Shown piece by piece: positions 18,332-28,087 of a DNA stretch of 64,000 nt. Numbering within the stretch: position 1 is the first letter of the stretch; each line of letters starts with the position of its first letter. Position numbers and translations under genes: made by a program. Origin of the DNA: Desmonostoc muscorum FACHB-395. GTDB lineage: Bacteria; Cyanobacteriota; Cyanobacteriia; Cyanobacteriales; Nostocaceae. A model generated the notes under the pieces. The model was not told where the DNA came from and ran no database searches. It worked only from the letters and a program-made list of their open reading frames with translations. The DNA lies in NCBI RefSeq assembly GCF_014698035.1, contig NZ_JACJSF010000029.1, positions 1 through 64,000 of the forward strand. The letters run 5' to 3'.

Positions 18332-18432
18332 TACTCTCTTACTCTGTGCCCTCTGCGCCTCTGCGGTTCGTTAACAGAGTCAACACCCTTCAACTTTATC
18401 ATCCATTGTTTGTAATCCGAGGGATAACTACC

Positions 18433-20109
18433 GTGACAACCGTAGATACGGTACTAAGTAAACACGATAATGGTCTTAACTTCTCCACTTGGTCGCATAA
18501 CAAAAACCAAGTTTGGAAAGGTTCTTTAGAAACAGTATCTTTTGAGAAACAAACCATCAAAGATAAATTGATGGTGTTAAATAAACCCTGCTACATCGTG
18601 AAAGTTGCCGGAAAAATCGGTGTCACTAATGAGGGTTATTTATCCCCTGGTGATAATGGCACAACAGCACAAGTAGAACTGCTAACATTTGCAGCACCAA
18701 TCCGCATTCAACAATTTGGAGATCCGAATTTTCTCTCCTCTCATGGAGTGAAATATGCCTACGTTACCGGCGCAATGGCTGGCGGAATTGCTTCCGAAGA
18801 AATGGTCATTGCACTTGGAAAAGAGCAAATTTTGAGTTCCTTTGGTGCAGGTGGTTTAACTCCAGAACGTTTGGAAGCAGCCATAAATCGCATTCAACAA
18901 GCTTTACCTCAAGGGCCTTACGCATTTAATCTAATCCACAGCCCCAACGAACCTGCGATTGAACGCCGCGCAGTGGATTTATACCTAAAATATCAAGTGA
19001 GAACAGTAGAAGCCTCTGCATTTCTCGACTTGACACCCAACATTGTTTATTACCGTGTTGCTGGATTGGGGTTGAATAGCGCCAATCAAATTGAAATCAA
19101 AAATAAAATCATTGCCAAAATTTCTCGCCGAGAAGTTGCGACTAAATTTCTGCAACCAGCACCGGCCAGAATAATCAAAGAACTTCTTGAACAAGGTCTA
19201 ATTACTGAGTTACAAGCAACCCTTGCAGCCAAAGTTCCGATGGCTGATGATATTACCGTCGAGGCTGATTCTGGAGGTCATACTGATAACCGTCCCTTGG
19301 TTTGTGTATTACCTTCTATTATTGCCTTGCGAGATGAAATTCAAGCTCAATATCATTACCAAACACCCATTAGAATTGGCGTAGCAGGGGGAATTGGTAC
19401 ACCACAATCAGCATTAGCAGCCTTTATGATGGGTGCTGCTTATATAATGACCGGTTCCATTAATCAGTCATGTGTTGAATCTGGGGCTTGTGAACATACC
19501 AAAAAGTTATTAGCCCAAGCAGAAATGGCTGATATGATAATGGCCCCAGCAGCAGATATGTTTGAAATGGGAGTCAAATTGCAAGTTCTCAAACGGGGTA
19601 CGATGTTCCCCATGCGAGCGCAGAAATTATTTGAACTCTATCGCGCTTATGATTCCATTGAAAGCATCCCCCTTGCAGAAAGAGAGAAATTAGAAAAGCA
19701 AGTTTTTCGCAAAACTATTGCCGAAGTATGGGAAGGAACTGCGGCTTATTTATCCCAAAAGAATCCTGAAAAACTTGGGAAAGCAGTCAATAATCCTAAA
19801 CTAAAAATGGCATTGATTTTCCGTTGGTATTTAGGATTATCTTCTCGCTGGTCGAGTTCTGGTGAAAAAGGTAGAGAAGTCGATTATCAAATTTGGTGTG
19901 GCCCGGCAATGGGCGGTTTCAATGACTGGGTACGCGGTTCTTACCTGTCTGAACCAAATAATCGCGGTGTAGTTGATGTTGCTAATCAAATTATGACTGG
20001 TGCAGCCTTTTTGTACCGTGTTCAAAATTTGAAAATTCAAGGACTGCAAGCTTCCGATTATTACAGTCAATATCACCCTGTTCGTTCTACATCATTGTTG
20101 GAGATTTAA
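18433..20109 (+). CDS. PfaD-like FMN-dependent enoyl reductase of the hgl cluster
   Basis: A 558-residue trans-acting enoyl reductase of the PfaD / 2-nitropropane dioxygenase-like TIM-barrel family, which reduces enoyl intermediates on polyketide/PUFA synthases. Visible family landmarks are [14 protein letters not shown], the [13 protein letters not shown] segment with the conserved His, [15 protein letters not shown] and [16 protein letters not shown] (FMN site). The frame stays open back to TTG 18325, but that extension is encoded by repeat DNA and reads [11 protein letters not shown] 18433, preceded by GAGGG with 10-nt spacing, gives [10 protein letters not shown] and a family-typical length, so I chose it. 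It ends 2 nt before hglB, so the two are surely cotranscribed. Possibly hglA in Anabaena nomenclature; symbol not assigned. Confidence 0.88.
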   Translation: MTTVDTVLSKHDNGLNFSTWSHNKNQVWKGSLETVSFEKQTIKDKLMVLNKPCYIVKVAGKIGVTNEGYLSPGDNGTTAQVELLTFAAPIRIQQFGDPNFLSSHGVKYAYVTGAMAGGIASEEMVIALGKEQILSSFGAGGLTPERLEAAINRIQQALPQGPYAFNLIHSPNEPAIERRAVDLYLKYQVRTVEASAFLDLTPNIVYYRVAGLGLNSANQIEIKNKIIAKISRREVATKFLQPAPARIIKELLEQGLITELQATLAAKVPMADDITVEADSGGHTDNRPLVCVLPSIIALRDEIQAQYHYQTPIRIGVAGGIGTPQSALAAFMMGAAYIMTGSINQSCVESGACEHTKKLLAQAEMADMIMAPAADMFEMGVKLQVLKRGTMFPMRAQKLFELYRAYDSIESIPLAEREKLEKQVFRKTIAEVWEGTAAYLSQKNPEKLGKAVNNPKLKMALIFRWYLGLSSRWSSSGEKGREVDYQIWCGPAMGGFNDWVRGSYLSEPNNRGVVDVANQIMTGAAFLYRVQNLKIQGLQASDYYSQYHPVRSTSLLEI

Positions 20110-20111
20110 AA

Positions 20112-21626
20112 ATGACTATAAAACAGTCTTTCACAGCAGACGATATTCAAGTATTTTTGGTATCTAACTTAGCTAAGTTGTTAGGAGTAGCAACTGATGA
20201 AATAGATGTCACAGAACATTTAGAAAACTATGGTTTGGATTCAGCCCAAGCAATGATTCTAGTAAGTAACTTAGAAAAGTTGCTCGGATTTCAACCATCT
20301 CCGTTGCTTCTGTGGCATTACCCAAATATTGAAGCTCTTTCACAGCGTTTAGCTGAAGAAGTGCAAGATGGTTCGCCAGTTCAAGATACAAAGGTAGTAG
20401 CCTCTAATGCCAACACTGCACCCACTGTTCTAGATTTAGGTGCTGAGGCTGTTCTTGACCCTACTATCCATCCTGGTGCTGCATCTAATGTAGCTATAGA
20501 TGAACCCAAGAACATCTTTTTAACTGGTGGAACTGGCTTTTTAGGAGCCTTTATTATCCGGGAATTGCTACAAGAAACCAATGCGGATATCTATTGCTTA
20601 GTGCGTGCTGCTAATGCCGAAGAAGGCAAAAGCAAACTCCAAAAGAATCTGGAACAGTATGCTATTTGGCAGGAAGAATTTAGCTCCAGAATTATTCCTA
20701 TTGTTGGCGATTTATCTCAGCCTTTGTTAGGTATTGGTTCGGAACAGTTTCAAATCTTAGCTGCCAATATTGATACTATATATCATAGTGCTGCTTTGTT
20801 GAATTATGTTTTCCCATACTCTGCACTGAAGGCAGCCAATGTTTTAGGCACTCAAGAAGTTTTGAGATTGGCTTGTCAAATTAAAGTTAAGCCTGTACAT
20901 TACGTTTCTAGTGTTGCTGTTTTTGAATCTACTGCTTATGCTGGTAAGGTTGTCAAAGAGCAGGATGAATTCAATCATTGGGAAGGTATTTATCTTGGTT
21001 ACTCACAAACTAAATGGGTAGCTGAAAAGTTAGTTAAAATTGCTCGTGACCGTGGACTTCCTGTAACTATCCACAGACCACCACTGATTTCAGGTGATAG
21101 CAAAACAGGTATTTGTAACACACATGACTTTATCAACTTGATGACCAAGGGCTGTCTACAAATGGGATATTTCCCTGATGTAGATTATATGTTAGATATG
21201 TCACCTGTTGACTATGTAAGTAAAGCCATTGTTTATCTATCACGCCAAAAAGAATCTATAGGTAAGGCTTTCAATTTACAACATCCCCAACCCGCAGCTT
21301 TGAAAATGCTAGTTGAGTGGATACGCTCTTTTGGTTATTCAGTTGAAATGATTCCCTATGAAAAATGGCAATCTGAGTTAATCAATAATGTGACTTCTGC
21401 TGACAACCCTTTGTACACTCTGCGACCCTTTTTACTGGAACGTTGGTCTGATGAACAACTGACTATTCCTGATTTGTACTTGCAAGCGAGAAGACCCCAT
21501 ATTAGCTGCCAAGATACTCTCCATGCATTGGCAGGTAGTTCTATTGCTTGTCCTCCAATTGACTCTCAATTGTTCATGACTTATACCGCCTACTTGATTC
21601 AAAGCGGCTTCTTAAATATCGCTTAG
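20112..21626 (+). CDS. hglB: HglB: acyl carrier protein-thioester reductase
   Basis: 504 residues. The N-terminal carrier domain has the phosphopantetheine serine Ser44 in YGLDSAQAM. Residues about 135-500 form a Lys2/carboxylic-acid-reductase-type thioester reductase, with NAD(P)-binding [15 protein letters not shown], and the catalytic Tyr/Lys in GYSQTKW. It would release the finished chain from the carrier by NADPH-dependent reduction to an aldehyde or alcohol, which supplies the fatty alcohol end of heterocyst glycolipids. Size and layout match HglB (formerly HetM) of Anabaena. It starts 2 nt after the enoyl reductase stop, the tightest junction in the run, and ends the synthase group. 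Confidence 0.92.
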   Translation: MTIKQSFTADDIQVFLVSNLAKLLGVATDEIDVTEHLENYGLDSAQAMILVSNLEKLLGFQPSPLLLWHYPNIEALSQRLAEEVQDGSPVQDTKVVASNANTAPTVLDLGAEAVLDPTIHPGAASNVAIDEPKNIFLTGGTGFLGAFIIRELLQETNADIYCLVRAANAEEGKSKLQKNLEQYAIWQEEFSSRIIPIVGDLSQPLLGIGSEQFQILAANIDTIYHSAALLNYVFPYSALKAANVLGTQEVLRLACQIKVKPVHYVSSVAVFESTAYAGKVVKEQDEFNHWEGIYLGYSQTKWVAEKLVKIARDRGLPVTIHRPPLISGDSKTGICNTHDFINLMTKGCLQMGYFPDVDYMLDMSPVDYVSKAIVYLSRQKESIGKAFNLQHPQPAALKMLVEWIRSFGYSVEMIPYEKWQSELINNVTSADNPLYTLRPFLLERWSDEQLTIPDLYLQARRPHISCQDTLHALAGSSIACPPIDSQLFMTYTAYLIQSGFLNIA

Positions 21627-22175
21627 TAATTCACAACTTACGTAGGATATGTTAGGAACGTAACGCACCATCCTGGATACTTTCGGTGCGTTACGAACCT
21701 AAAAAATAAGTTTATTTAGTCCAAGCTTTTTAAAACTCAGTACTACTAAATAGCCAATATTTCAGATGCCAGCAACAACTAATACACTAACAGCGGCAAT
21801 ATAATTGCCCTGTTTTTTTATGCTCAATCATGTAAATTTTTAGTATTCAACCCTTGACAGAAGCAATTGAGGATAGAATGGTTAATGTCGGGCATAAAAG
21901 GTTGATTTTACCCGCTGGCTTTTGTGAGTGATCAAAAACCAAATGCTAGCAGTCTGAAATAACCGAACTCCTTTAAGGCCTAACTTCTTCGATGCATAAG
22001 TCCTAAATTTACGTTTGGACTGCTACATCTATCCAATGCATCACATAAGCATTTGAAAGGGTAATAACTCAAGATATTTATTGTAGGTTGAGATATTACG
22101 CGTACTTAATTGTAGAACAAGAACCACTGTAAATGCAACGCAGCTTCATCAAGTTGAATTCACCAACATTCTTAC
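21627..22175. other. Intergenic between hglB and the SDR gene
   Basis: No open reading frame of note. It holds the hairpin at 21660-21694, then A/T-rich sequence leading to the SDR start. The 549-nt gap suggests the SDR gene has its own promoter and is not simply cotranscribed with hglB. No regulatory site could be assigned. Confidence 0.45.
21660..21694. terminator. Hairpin after hglB, possible terminator or repeat
   Basis: A 10-bp perfect stem, GTAACGCACC (21660-21669) and GGTGCGTTAC (21685-21694), lies 33 nt after the hglB stop. No U-run follows directly, so it may be a dispersed palindrome that stabilises or ends the mRNA rather than a classic intrinsic terminator. Confidence 0.4.
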
Positions 22176-22979
22176 ATGAACAAAACACATCAAAAACAGA
22201 GCAAACAAACTGCTCTTATTACTGGCGCAGCCGGTGGAATTGGCTACGAATTAGCGTGTATTTTTGCTGCTCATAATTACAATCTGGTCTTAGTAGACAG
22301 AAATGGGCCAACGCTAGTAGAAATTGCAGCTAAATTCCAAGAAAAATTTGGAATTTTTGTCAAAACTATTGTTAAGGATTTATCTATATCAACTGCTCCT
22401 GAAGAAATTTTCACGGAGTTGCAAAAAGCCGATATTAATGTTGATGTGCTGGTAAATAATGCTGGATTTGGTATCTATGGATTATTTAATGAAACAGACT
22501 TAGCTACTGAACTGGAAATGCTACAGGTAAATTTGGTGTGTCTCACCCATTTAACTAAGCTATTCCTGAAGCACATGGTCAAGCAAGGTGAAGGTAAGAT
22601 ATTAAACGTCTCCTCGGCTGCGGCGTTTCAACCAGGGCCTTTGATGGCGGTTTATTTTGCTACTAAAGCCTATATCTTATCGTTTTCAGAAGCGATCGCT
22701 AATGAGTTAGAAGGTACTGGTGTCACTGTGACAGTTCTTTGCCCAGGTTCAACCGCATCTGCCTTTCATGAGAGAACCGGAATGGCTGACTCTAAGTTGC
22801 TCAAGGGTAAGAGGATGATGGATGCACGAACAGTAGCTGAAGTTGGTTTTCGTGCCTTAATGAAGGGTCAAACCATTGTCATTCCTGGTTTACTCAATGC
22901 AATACTTGCAAAAAGCGTCAGATTTGTACCTAGAAACCTGGTGACAAAAATTGTGCGAAATATGCAGGAAGATAAGTAA
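22176..22979 (+). CDS. Short-chain dehydrogenase/reductase in the hetN position
   Basis: A 267-residue classical SDR with TGAAGGIG cofactor motif (residues 17-24), NNAG (94-97), catalytic Ser in NVSSAAAF and Tyr160/Lys164 in YFATK. The CPGS segment follows. The residues after the cofactor motif (VLVDRNGPTLVEIAAK) suggest the family often labelled DltE/YdfG-like, acting as an NADP-dependent ketoreductase. It sits between hglB and hetI, where Anabaena PCC 7120 has hetN, a ketoreductase that also represses heterocyst patterning through an RGSGR motif. No RGSGR occurs here; the aligned place reads QGEGK (137-141). I therefore call it a positional counterpart and not a proven HetN. It may reduce a keto group on the glycolipid aglycone. 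Confidence 0.82.
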   Translation: MNKTHQKQSKQTALITGAAGGIGYELACIFAAHNYNLVLVDRNGPTLVEIAAKFQEKFGIFVKTIVKDLSISTAPEEIFTELQKADINVDVLVNNAGFGIYGLFNETDLATELEMLQVNLVCLTHLTKLFLKHMVKQGEGKILNVSSAAAFQPGPLMAVYFATKAYILSFSEAIANELEGTGVTVTVLCPGSTASAFHERTGMADSKLLKGKRMMDARTVAEVGFRALMKGQTIVIPGLLNAILAKSVRFVPRNLVTKIVRNMQEDK

Positions 22980-23062
22980 GCAGGTTGTCATTTGTCATTG
23001 GTTATTGGTCATTTGTCTGCAATATCTCTCTTGTTTCAGCCAAGAGATGAGCTTAATCAACA

Positions 23063-23782
23063 TCAATACTGCCAACACTTTAAGTTCCAGCCAAAATTCT
23101 CTACAGCAACGGCAGCAACATAATTGTTTGCAGGTACTAGTTCAAAAAGACTCCAGTCTTCTAATATCTGTAACTTGGCTGGTTCTGTAGGAGTCAACGA
23201 CACTTCAACTTGTTCTAACTGGGATAGTCCGTCTCCGGTTGCTTTTAAATAAGCTTCCTTACAAGTCCAGTAACGGAAAAATACTTCTTGCTGTTGGTTG
23301 GGAGATAGCGATCGCAACATCTCATATTCTCTCGGTAAAAAGAACCGTTTGGCAAGAGCTTCAATATCAGACATCGGGCGAATATATTCTAGGTCTACAC
23401 CAATTGGGCGAGTACAATTCACCGCACACAAACCCAACCCTTGGGAATGAGACAAATTAAATGCCAGTCCACTATCGGCAAATGTGTCTGCTAATACTGG
23501 TTTGCCACGCTGTTGATAATTAAACTGCACTTGTAAGGGTTGGATACCCAAATAGCGACCTAATATAGTTCGGAGAATACCACGACCAGCAATGAAACGC
23601 TGTCTATGTTCCTGAAAATAGAACCGTTCAGCACGAGCCGTTTCGTCACTGGAAAGAGTTGCTGCTAAATTTTGCAGTTGTAGTTCTGGTTGGTCAAGTT
23701 CTATACGCCAGACATGAATCTCATCTGGTAACAAAGTTAAATCTGTCGGTGCAGGTAGCCAGAAATGATGAGTAGCGGTCAT
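23063..23782 (-). CDS. hetI: HetI, Sfp-type 4'-phosphopantetheinyl transferase
   Basis: 239 residues, the usual HetI length. It carries GRGILRTILGRYLG (CoA-contact region), the Mg-binding Asp in IGVDLEYIRP, and the signature FRYWTCKEAYLKATGDG with Trp/Lys/Glu/Lys. It transfers phosphopantetheine from CoA to carrier-protein serines and is the expected activator of the ACP domains of HglE (Ser1367, Ser1500) and HglB (Ser44). It is convergent with the SDR gene, with only 83 nt between stops, and its promoter side faces the DnaA-box region. The overall sequence agrees closely with HetI of Anabaena as I recall it. Confidence 0.93.
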   Translation of the reverse strand: MTATHHFWLPAPTDLTLLPDEIHVWRIELDQPELQLQNLAATLSSDETARAERFYFQEHRQRFIAGRGILRTILGRYLGIQPLQVQFNYQQRGKPVLADTFADSGLAFNLSHSQGLGLCAVNCTRPIGVDLEYIRPMSDIEALAKRFFLPREYEMLRSLSPNQQQEVFFRYWTCKEAYLKATGDGLSQLEQVEVSLTPTEPAKLQILEDWSLFELVPANNYVAAVAVENFGWNLKCWQY

Positions 23783-24375
23783 TGAATCTGATTTGATTTG
23801 TTTTGTAACCTTTACCGAAGTTTAGCTTTGCTAGTCTCTATTTTATCCTGAAGATATATTTTAAGTTTTCCACAACCAGCAGTGCGATCGCTAGTCTTAA
23901 TGGTTGAATAATTAGTTGAAAATATTAAGTAACGTATAAAAATTGATTAAATTTAACTTAGATTATGGAAAAAATCTTACTTTTTGTGGAAAAATCTGTG
24001 GAAAACTTGATATTTTTCTGATAAAACTTAATTAAGTATAATTACTTTATGGAAAAGTACTATAGTTTTTCCACAAGTTTTCCACAGGTAGTTAACTTAC
24101 CTAAAAGGAGAGAATTTAAAATCTATTGCATTTATTAAGATGCGTAGCGGCTTCCCGGAGGGTACGAAAACCGCTATATGAACCCTATTGGATTTTAGCT
24201 AACTGACGATCGCAGCCGATGCCCCATTCATAAGATCCATTTACAGAAGAAAGCTTAACAGAATCGGCTGCTAAAGGATTGGTGAGTTTGGAATTTTACC
24301 CTTAAATAACTTCATTAGCGATCGCCTATAAACGATAAGGATGTTACCATATCCTTCACCAGCTGAATCTCACTT
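23783..24375. other. Candidate chromosomal origin (oriC) with DnaA boxes
   Basis: This gap between divergent hetI and dnaN holds five exact TTTTCCACA DnaA boxes: 23866-23874 (+), 23985-23993 (-), 23997-24005 (-), 24067-24075 (+) and 24078-24086 (+). One-mismatch TATGGAAAA copies lie at 23964-23972 and 24048-24056. The boxes are set in strongly A/T-rich DNA that could act as an unwinding element (about 23920-24060). Cyanobacterial origins are typically found beside dnaN with this box sequence. A dispersed repeat (gcgtagcggcttcccggagg) lies at about 24142-24163. No dnaA gene is present in the window. The GC-skew turn that would settle the call could not be computed here. Confidence 0.75.
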
Positions 24376-25539
24376 ATGAAATTAGTTTGCTCCCAAAGCG
24401 ATCTCAGTACAAATCTCTCACTCGTTAGTCGTGCAGTACCTTCACGACCAACTCATCCAGTACTTGCCAATGTGCTGTTACAAGCGGATGCTGAAACTAA
24501 CCAAGTAAGCTTAACAGCTTTCGATCTCAGTTTGGGAATCCGCACCAGCTTTAACGCAGAGGTATGGCAAGGTGGTGCGATCGCACTTCCTGCTAAGTTA
24601 CTTGTAGATATCACCTCTCGTCTTCCAGAAGGTGAAATCACTTTAGACGATGAATCAGCCCTCACAGGTGCAACATCCGGTGGAGAAGGTTTAATAGTTA
24701 CACTCACACCCAAAAGTGGACATTATCAAGTCCGAGCAATGGGGCCAGAAGAATTTCCTGAACTACCTGTAATTGAAAATACAGAAGTAATTTATCTCAC
24801 CACCGCCGCATTAGTTGAGGGATTACGGGGTTCATTATTTGCTACCAGTGGTGATGAAACTAAACAAGTACTGACGGGAGTACATTTAACAGTTAAACAA
24901 GATACCCTAGAATTTGCAGCTACCGACGGACATCGCCTAGCAGTGGTAGAAACTAGCAACGAGCGTCCTTTAGGCGGAACTAGTCAACTAGAGGTGACAG
25001 TACCAGCGAGAGCATTACGCGAACTCCAACGGATGCTAGCTCATAGTGCCTCATCAGATGAACCTGTAGCTTTATATTTCGATCAAGGTCAAGTTGTGTT
25101 TGCATGGCAAAATCAACGCTTGACTAGTCGCACATTAGAAGGGCAATATCCTGCTTATCGACAATTGATTCCACGTCAATTTGAACGACAAGTGACAATT
25201 GAACGGCGACAATTTGTCAGCACTTTGGAACGGATTGCTGTGCTAGCAGACCAGAAAAATAATATTGTCAAACTTAGTATTGATAGCGAAGCTCAAGAAA
25301 TTACCTTATCTTGTGAAGCTCAAGATGTGGGTAGTGGTAGAGAGTCAATGCCGGCGCAGATATCTGGAGAAAACATTGAAATTGCTTTTAACATTAAATA
25401 TCTGATGGAAGGTTTGAAAGAGTTACCATCTTCCGAAATTCAAATGCACCTAAATCAAAGCCTGACTCCAGTTATTTTTACACCATTGGGTGGTTTGAAA
25501 ATGACTTATTTAGCTATGCCTGTGCAACTGAGAAGTTGA
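24376..25539 (+). CDS. dnaN: DNA polymerase III beta subunit (sliding clamp)
   Basis: A 387-residue clamp with the three-domain fold. The N-terminal MKLVCSQSDLSTNLSLVSRAV and the segment LTGVHLTVKQDTLEFAATDGHRLAV are typical of DnaN, and the C-terminus ends in FTPLGGLKMTYLAMPVQLRS, the family's conserved YLxMPxxL tail. It holds the polymerase on DNA as a ring-shaped dimer. It lies downstream of the DnaA-box cluster. The next gene is more than 600 nt away, so it is probably transcribed alone. Confidence 0.96.
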   Translation: MKLVCSQSDLSTNLSLVSRAVPSRPTHPVLANVLLQADAETNQVSLTAFDLSLGIRTSFNAEVWQGGAIALPAKLLVDITSRLPEGEITLDDESALTGATSGGEGLIVTLTPKSGHYQVRAMGPEEFPELPVIENTEVIYLTTAALVEGLRGSLFATSGDETKQVLTGVHLTVKQDTLEFAATDGHRLAVVETSNERPLGGTSQLEVTVPARALRELQRMLAHSASSDEPVALYFDQGQVVFAWQNQRLTSRTLEGQYPAYRQLIPRQFERQVTIERRQFVSTLERIAVLADQKNNIVKLSIDSEAQEITLSCEAQDVGSGRESMPAQISGENIEIAFNIKYLMEGLKELPSSEIQMHLNQSLTPVIFTPLGGLKMTYLAMPVQLRS

Positions 25540-26174
25540 AGGAGGCAGAAGGCAGGGAGTAGGGGGCAGGGGAAAAGAACAGATTCAAACGTCTTTCTCT
25601 TTATTGAGATGTTGTTTAGAAAATGTTATATAACACCCTAAAAGTTGTTGAGCAAATAATTAAATTTAGGACTTTCGTTGTAGGGACAATTCATGAATTG
25701 CTCCTACGACAGATATAGTTCAAATACATGAAAACTGCTGTAAAAGGATCTGGCGATAAATAAAGACGGGTTGCAGCCCGTCTAAAAAATAGCTTGAAAG
25801 TGCAAATACACCTTGTATAGTTATTAAAAATAACACAGTTAATTTGTTCAGAGTTGCCAATTTGCCAAGTGGCTTTCCATATTTGCGGGCTGTCCCTGCC
25901 CCCTCCTCCCTCCCCCTGCCTCGTTCAAATGAAGTTAAGGCAGATGCCCACCCTACAAGAATCATTCCTTAATTCAGCAAAACCCGCAGTCTTGGAGTCC
26001 TCCCTAGTATAAAAGTAGTAATAATTGCCCTTAAAAAATATTGTTTCGTCTAAATCAGTCATAGTAGAATTTACAGCTACTGCATACAAAAGCTTCTCTA
26101 AGTGTTTTACCAGAGTGGCGAAGTTGTATTTGAACTTAACCAGCAGCTAAGATCAAGGTTTATAAGCATCAAAT
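25540..26174. other. Intergenic after dnaN, repeat-rich
   Basis: No gene is supported. It contains a G-rich aggaggcagaaggcaggg run (25540-25575) and a pyrimidine-rich cctgccccctcctccctcc run (25895-25922), both simple dispersed repeats. A hairpin, AGACGGG-TTGCAG-CCCGTCT (25764-25783), lies between them. The final 200 nt should hold the promoter of the radical SAM gene. Confidence 0.45.
25764..25783. terminator. GC-rich hairpin downstream of dnaN
   Basis: AGACGGG and CCCGTCT pair perfectly around TTGCAG. On the plus strand it is followed by A-rich sequence and not a T-run. Read on the minus strand it is followed by TTTATTTAT. It may be a weak bidirectional terminator or one of the many dispersed palindromes. 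Confidence 0.35.
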
Positions 26175-27761
26175 ATGAACGTTTTACTTCTATACCCCCT
26201 TTTTCCAAAAAGTTTTTGGTCTTTTGAAAAAACACTGGCTTTATTAGACCGTAAAGCAATGCTACCGCCTTTAGGCTTGGTAACTGTAGCCGCGATATTA
26301 CCTCAAGAATGGGAGTATAAGCTAGTAGATCGAAATGTTCGTGCCTGTACGGAAGCAGAGTGGGCTTGGGCCGATTTGGTTATTATGTCGGCGATGATTG
26401 TGCAAAAAGAGGATTTGCTCTGTCAGATATTAGAAGCAAAACGGAGAGGTAAAAGGGTAGCTGTGGGTGGGCCTTTCCCGACAGCGTTACCAGATGAAAT
26501 GACATCCGCCGGAGTGGATTACTTGATATTGGACGAAGGGGAAATTACCTTACCCTTATTTGTAGCAGCGATCGCACGGGGCGATCGCACAGGTATCTTT
26601 CGCTCTGGCGGTGAAAAACCAGATGTTACCAACACTCCCACCCCTCGCTTTGACTTGTTAGAGTTTGAAGCTTATGCGGAAATGTCGGTACAATTTTCTC
26701 GTGGATGTCCCTTCCAGTGTGAATTCTGCGACATTATTGTGCTGTATGGTCGCAAACCTCGCACCAAAAACCCAGAACAGTTATTAGCAGAACTTGATTA
26801 TCTCTACAAACTGGGTTGGCGACGCAGTATTTTTATGGTGGATGACAACTTCATCGGTAATAAGCGGAATGTCAAATTATTTTTGAAGTCTCTTCTGCCC
26901 TGGATGGTAGAACATAACTATCCCTTTTCTTTTGCGACAGAGGCTTCAGTTGATTTAGCCCAAGATCAAGAACTGATGGACTTGATGGTAGCGTGTAATT
27001 TTGGAGCCGTTTTTCTAGGAATTGAAACCCCCGACGAAGAAAGTCTCACTTTCACTCAGAAATACCAGAATACCAGAGACTCGCTCAGTGAAGCGGTAAA
27101 TAGAATTACCCGCTCAGGGTTGCGAGTTATGGCAGGCTTTATCATTGGGTTTGATGGCGAAAAAGTAGGAGCCGGCGCACGGATTGTCAAGTTTGTTGAG
27201 CAAACAGCAATACCCACTGCCTTATTCAGTATGCTGCAAGCGCTTCCAGATACAGCCCTCTGGCATAGATTAGAAAAAGAAGGACGACTCCGCAATAAAT
27301 CAGCCAACATCAACCAAACCACGTTGATGAACTTTGTCCCAACTCGACCGTTAGAAGACATCGCTCGTGAATATGTGCAGGCATTCTGTGATTTGTATGA
27401 GCCAGAGCGGTTTTTAGAGCGTACATACAAACACTTCCGGCTTTTGGGCGAAGCAACCTACCCGAAAAAGGGCAAAGCTGCCAAGAAACCATTGAACTGG
27501 AAAGTACTCCGAGCGTTTCTAATTATTTGCTGGCGGCAAGGTGTACGTCGTCAGACGCGCTGGCAATTCTGGCGCAACCTGTGGAGCATGTATCAGCATA
27601 ATCCAGGTGGGGTGAGTAGCTACTTAGCCGTTTGTGCCCAAATTGAGCATTTCTTGGAGTATCGCCAAATTGTCCGGGATGAAATTGAAGCTCAAGTGAC
27701 TGAATTTCTGGAAGCAGAAGCTAGGGTAAAACCTGAAGCGCAAGTGATGGTTAATTCCTAG
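26175..27761 (+). CDS. B12-binding domain radical SAM protein (DUF4070/HpnP-like)
   Basis: 528 residues. Residues about 1-140 form a cobalamin-binding-like Rossmann domain (MNVLLLYPLFP, AVGGPFPTALPD). The radical SAM core carries Cys178, Cys182 and Cys185 in CPFQCEFC for the 4Fe-4S cluster, followed by VDDNFIGN and FLGIETPDEESL. The C-terminal part (about 370-500, starting near FVPTRPLEDI) matches the DUF4070 type that also occurs in the hopanoid C-2 methylase HpnP. The family does radical methylations or rearrangements at unactivated carbons. The substrate here is unknown: no squalene-hopene cyclase or other terpenoid gene is nearby, and many cyanobacteria have several such paralogues. It stands alone between dnaN and the DUF2891 gene. 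Confidence 0.8.
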   Translation: MNVLLLYPLFPKSFWSFEKTLALLDRKAMLPPLGLVTVAAILPQEWEYKLVDRNVRACTEAEWAWADLVIMSAMIVQKEDLLCQILEAKRRGKRVAVGGPFPTALPDEMTSAGVDYLILDEGEITLPLFVAAIARGDRTGIFRSGGEKPDVTNTPTPRFDLLEFEAYAEMSVQFSRGCPFQCEFCDIIVLYGRKPRTKNPEQLLAELDYLYKLGWRRSIFMVDDNFIGNKRNVKLFLKSLLPWMVEHNYPFSFATEASVDLAQDQELMDLMVACNFGAVFLGIETPDEESLTFTQKYQNTRDSLSEAVNRITRSGLRVMAGFIIGFDGEKVGAGARIVKFVEQTAIPTALFSMLQALPDTALWHRLEKEGRLRNKSANINQTTLMNFVPTRPLEDIAREYVQAFCDLYEPERFLERTYKHFRLLGEATYPKKGKAAKKPLNWKVLRAFLIICWRQGVRRQTRWQFWRNLWSMYQHNPGGVSSYLAVCAQIEHFLEYRQIVRDEIEAQVTEFLEAEARVKPEAQVMVNS

Positions 27762-27797
27762 TAGTCTGCCAACCCAAAAATGCTGCGTGATGTCTGG

Positions 27798-27864
27798 GTA
27801 AAGGGGAAGGGGTAAGGGGTAAGGGATTTGAAACCTTTCCCCCTTCCCCTTTACCCTTTACCCC
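27798..27864. repeat. Long imperfect inverted repeat, G-rich/C-rich
   Basis: A purine arm built of ggggtaaggggtaaggg units (about 27800-27830) is followed by atttgaaa and a pyrimidine arm of cccttcccctttaccc units. Together they could fold into a long hairpin just after the radical SAM gene. The ggggaa/ttcccc units are of the simple dispersed kind seen at several sites in the window. It may act as a terminator. Confidence 0.5.
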
Positions 27865-28087
27865 GCCAAGTTCACTTGGCTAACTACTAGTGAATTAAAT
27901 TTACAAGACCTTGCAATGGTAAAAGGGGTTGGGGATTGGGAAGAGCGTGGAAAAATGATGTTTGGGGCTTTAACCCGTCCTAAATACCCAGTTCCCATTC
28001 CCCTGCATTAAAAACACTACGCTTTTACGCAAAAAGGATATAAGCACCTAAATTTAATTTTTAATTTTTAATTCGGAGCAAAGCGAC
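27865..28087. other. Intergenic upstream of the DUF2891 gene
   Basis: With the repeat at 27798-27864 this forms the 326-nt gap between the radical SAM and DUF2891 genes. No reading frame is seen. It ends with taatttttaatttttaattcggag, whose GGAG serves the GTG start at 28088. Confidence 0.4.

Noticed and set aside
18325..18432. N-terminal extension of the enoyl reductase from TTG 18325
   Set aside because: The extension is encoded by a dispersed repeat and a MITE end. GTG 18433 has a Shine-Dalgarno and gives the usual length.
22951..23190. 79-codon open frame on the plus strand overlapping the SDR end and hetI
   Set aside because: It overlaps the 3' ends of both real genes and runs through a TCATTTG tandem repeat.
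25720..25965. 81-codon open frame on the minus strand
   Set aside because: It runs through the hairpin and pyrimidine-rich simple repeats after dnaN; composition is not protein-like.
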